DNA from: Pachysolen tannophilus NRRL Y-2460
Taxonomy: Eukaryota; Ascomycota; Pichiomycetes; Alaninales; Pachysolenaceae
DNA length: 64,000 nucleotides
Assembly (NCBI GenBank): GCA_001661245.1
Contig: KV454014.1
Span: forward strand, 289,559-353,558
Reading direction: 5' to 3'
Below, piece by piece: positions 63,238 to 64,000 of the stretch; the first letter of the stretch is position 1, and each line of letters starts with the position of its first letter. Position numbers and translations under genes: made by a program. The notes under the pieces are model-generated. The model did not search any database. It was not told the origin of the DNA and saw nothing but the letters and a program-made list of their open reading frames with translations.

Positions 63238-64000
63238 ATGTCTGAAAAGTCTTTGGATAAGTCACAGATAAAAATCCGGTTTTTTACTCGAGATGAGGAT
63301 GAGACGTTACGAGTTTCTGAGAATCCATTATTTGTACCAGTTTCATTAAAGAGATTTGGGTTATCAGAAGTTGTTAATCATTTATTGGGGAATGATTTAA
63401 AACAAATTCCATTTGATTTTTTAATAGAAGGAGATTTATTGAAAAGTTCAATAGAAGAGTATTTGACGGTGAAAGGTCTTTCTTCAGAAACTTTTTTATC
63501 TTTGGAATATACTAGGTCAGTATTACCTCCATCATTTTTAGGTTCTTTTAGTAATGAAGATTGGGTTTCTTCAATAGATTTATTACCAACTATGGAAACT
63601 GTGAATAAAATTTCAAGTGCAGCAAAAATTGTATCAGGATCTTATGATGGTATTGTAAGGCTTTATAATTTAAGTGGTCATGTTGAAAAACAATTTGTTG
63701 GTCATTCAGGTCAGATTAAAGCAGTAAAATTTATTTCTCCTACAAGAATTTTAAGTGCTGGTAATGATAGACAAATTAGATTATGGAAATCTAAATTGAG
63801 TGGTAATACTCATAACCACTTGCAAAAAGAAAATTTAAATTTAGAATTAGAATTAGAAGAAGAAGAAGATGAAGAAAATATTGAAGATGGAACTACTTTG
63901 GCTATATTAGAAGGTCATAAAGCACCTGTTGTTTCATTAGATGTTAATTCAAAAACAAATAGAATATTATCTGCAAGTTATGATAAGGCAATTGGTGTGT
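63238..64000 (+). CDS. YTM1: Ytm1 (WDR12), 60S ribosome assembly factor (3' part outside window)
   Basis: With Nop7 and Erb1, Ytm1 acts in pre-60S assembly; the Rea1 ATPase pulls on its NLE domain to release it. ATG 63238 opens MSEKSLDKSQIKIRFFTRDEDE; 254 residues are in the window and the frame is open at its end. The N-terminal NLE (ubiquitin-like) domain contains VPVSLKRFGLSEVVNHLL and IPFDFLIEGDLL. WD repeats begin with IVSGSYDGIVRLYNLSG, GHSGQIKAVKFI, ILSAGNDRQIRLWK and ILSASYDKAIGV. An acidic loop (LELELEEEEDEEN) lies between repeats. Two other ATGs, at 63227 and 63231, precede the start out of frame and overlap it. In S. cerevisiae the neighbour is FSF1, which lies about 31 kb away here. 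Confidence 0.94.
   Translation, partial: MSEKSLDKSQIKIRFFTRDEDETLRVSENPLFVPVSLKRFGLSEVVNHLLGNDLKQIPFDFLIEGDLLKSSIEEYLTVKGLSSETFLSLEYTRSVLPPSFLGSFSNEDWVSSIDLLPTMETVNKISSAAKIVSGSYDGIVRLYNLSGHVEKQFVGHSGQIKAVKFISPTRILSAGNDRQIRLWKSKLSGNTHNHLQKENLNLELELEEEEDEENIEDGTTLAILEGHKAPVVSLDVNSKTNRILSASYDKAIGV

Noticed and set aside
1-64000. CUG-Ser codon reassignment
   Set aside because: CTG falls at hydrophobic conserved sites (KGD1 [12 protein letters not shown]41 VNLLPSDRPQ), which fits Leu. A whole-genome codon test would be decisive.
1-64000. Transposons, LTRs or viral relics
   Set aside because: No transposase, integrase, reverse transcriptase or paired terminal repeats were seen. The palindrome at 57641-57918 lacks clear target duplications.

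Overview
The window is nuclear DNA of an ascomycetous budding yeast (Saccharomycotina). The DNA is very AT-rich, with long A/T tracts and TA repeats. Genes are compact and mostly intronless. The few introns have yeast-type 5' splice sites and TACTAAC branch points, and nearly every protein is close to a Saccharomyces cerevisiae one. CTG reads sensibly as leucine in conserved positions (KGD1, RPO41), so this does not look like a CUG-Ser clade yeast. Gene order matches two S. cerevisiae duplicate tracks at once: CTF18/SEC14/NAM7/ADH3 from chromosome XIII and BUD2/YPF1 from chromosome XI. That points to a lineage that did not pass through the whole-genome duplication. The species is not determined; a Phaffomycetaceae-like yeast (Wickerhamomyces/Cyberlindnera) is only a guess.

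Layout. 1-8131: CTF18 (-, last residues outside the window), SEC14 (+, three introns and a 14-nt micro-exon), BUD2 (+). CTF18 and BUD2 carry three apparent frameshifts, all in A/T runs and all of the same sign, so probably assembly errors. 8514-16088: UPF1/NAM7 (-), an unrecognised Ser/Asn-rich protein with three RRxS/T sites (-), and a WSC-domain cell-wall sensor (-). 16414-16879 is an assembly gap. 18369-22854: signal peptide peptidase YPF1 (+) and a mitochondrial alcohol dehydrogenase (+). 23195-25489: VPS75 (+, one intron) convergent with RPA49 (-). 27578-32285: KGD1 (+) and FSF1 (+). 32386-38932: a DAO-type FAD oxidoreductase (-), NCR1 (+), and frataxin YFH1 (+, one intron). 39266-41572: SED5 and SNF7 (both -). 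42360-47900: RPO41 (+) convergent with MOB2 (-). 48484-57383: APC1 (+), a butanediol dehydrogenase (-) and PSD1 (-). 58056-64000: SGD1 (+), ERG12 (-) and the start of YTM1 (+).

The genes are ordinary housekeeping genes and no operon-like logic is expected. Several act in mitochondria (ADH, KGD1, FSF1, YFH1, RPO41, PSD1). Others serve sterol or lipid traffic (SEC14, NCR1, ERG12, PSD1), vesicle traffic (SED5, SNF7) and ribosome production (RPA49, SGD1, YTM1). I found no tRNA or rRNA gene, no CRISPR array and no mobile element.

The less ordinary material is in the details. SEC14 has an unusual intron structure. A nested, almost symmetric palindrome lies between PSD1 and SGD1. A set of GC-rich promoter words is shared only by BUD2 and RPO41. 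CTF18 contains in-frame minisatellites. The unrecognised protein at 11972-13570 sits where ISF1/MBR1 lies in S. cerevisiae.
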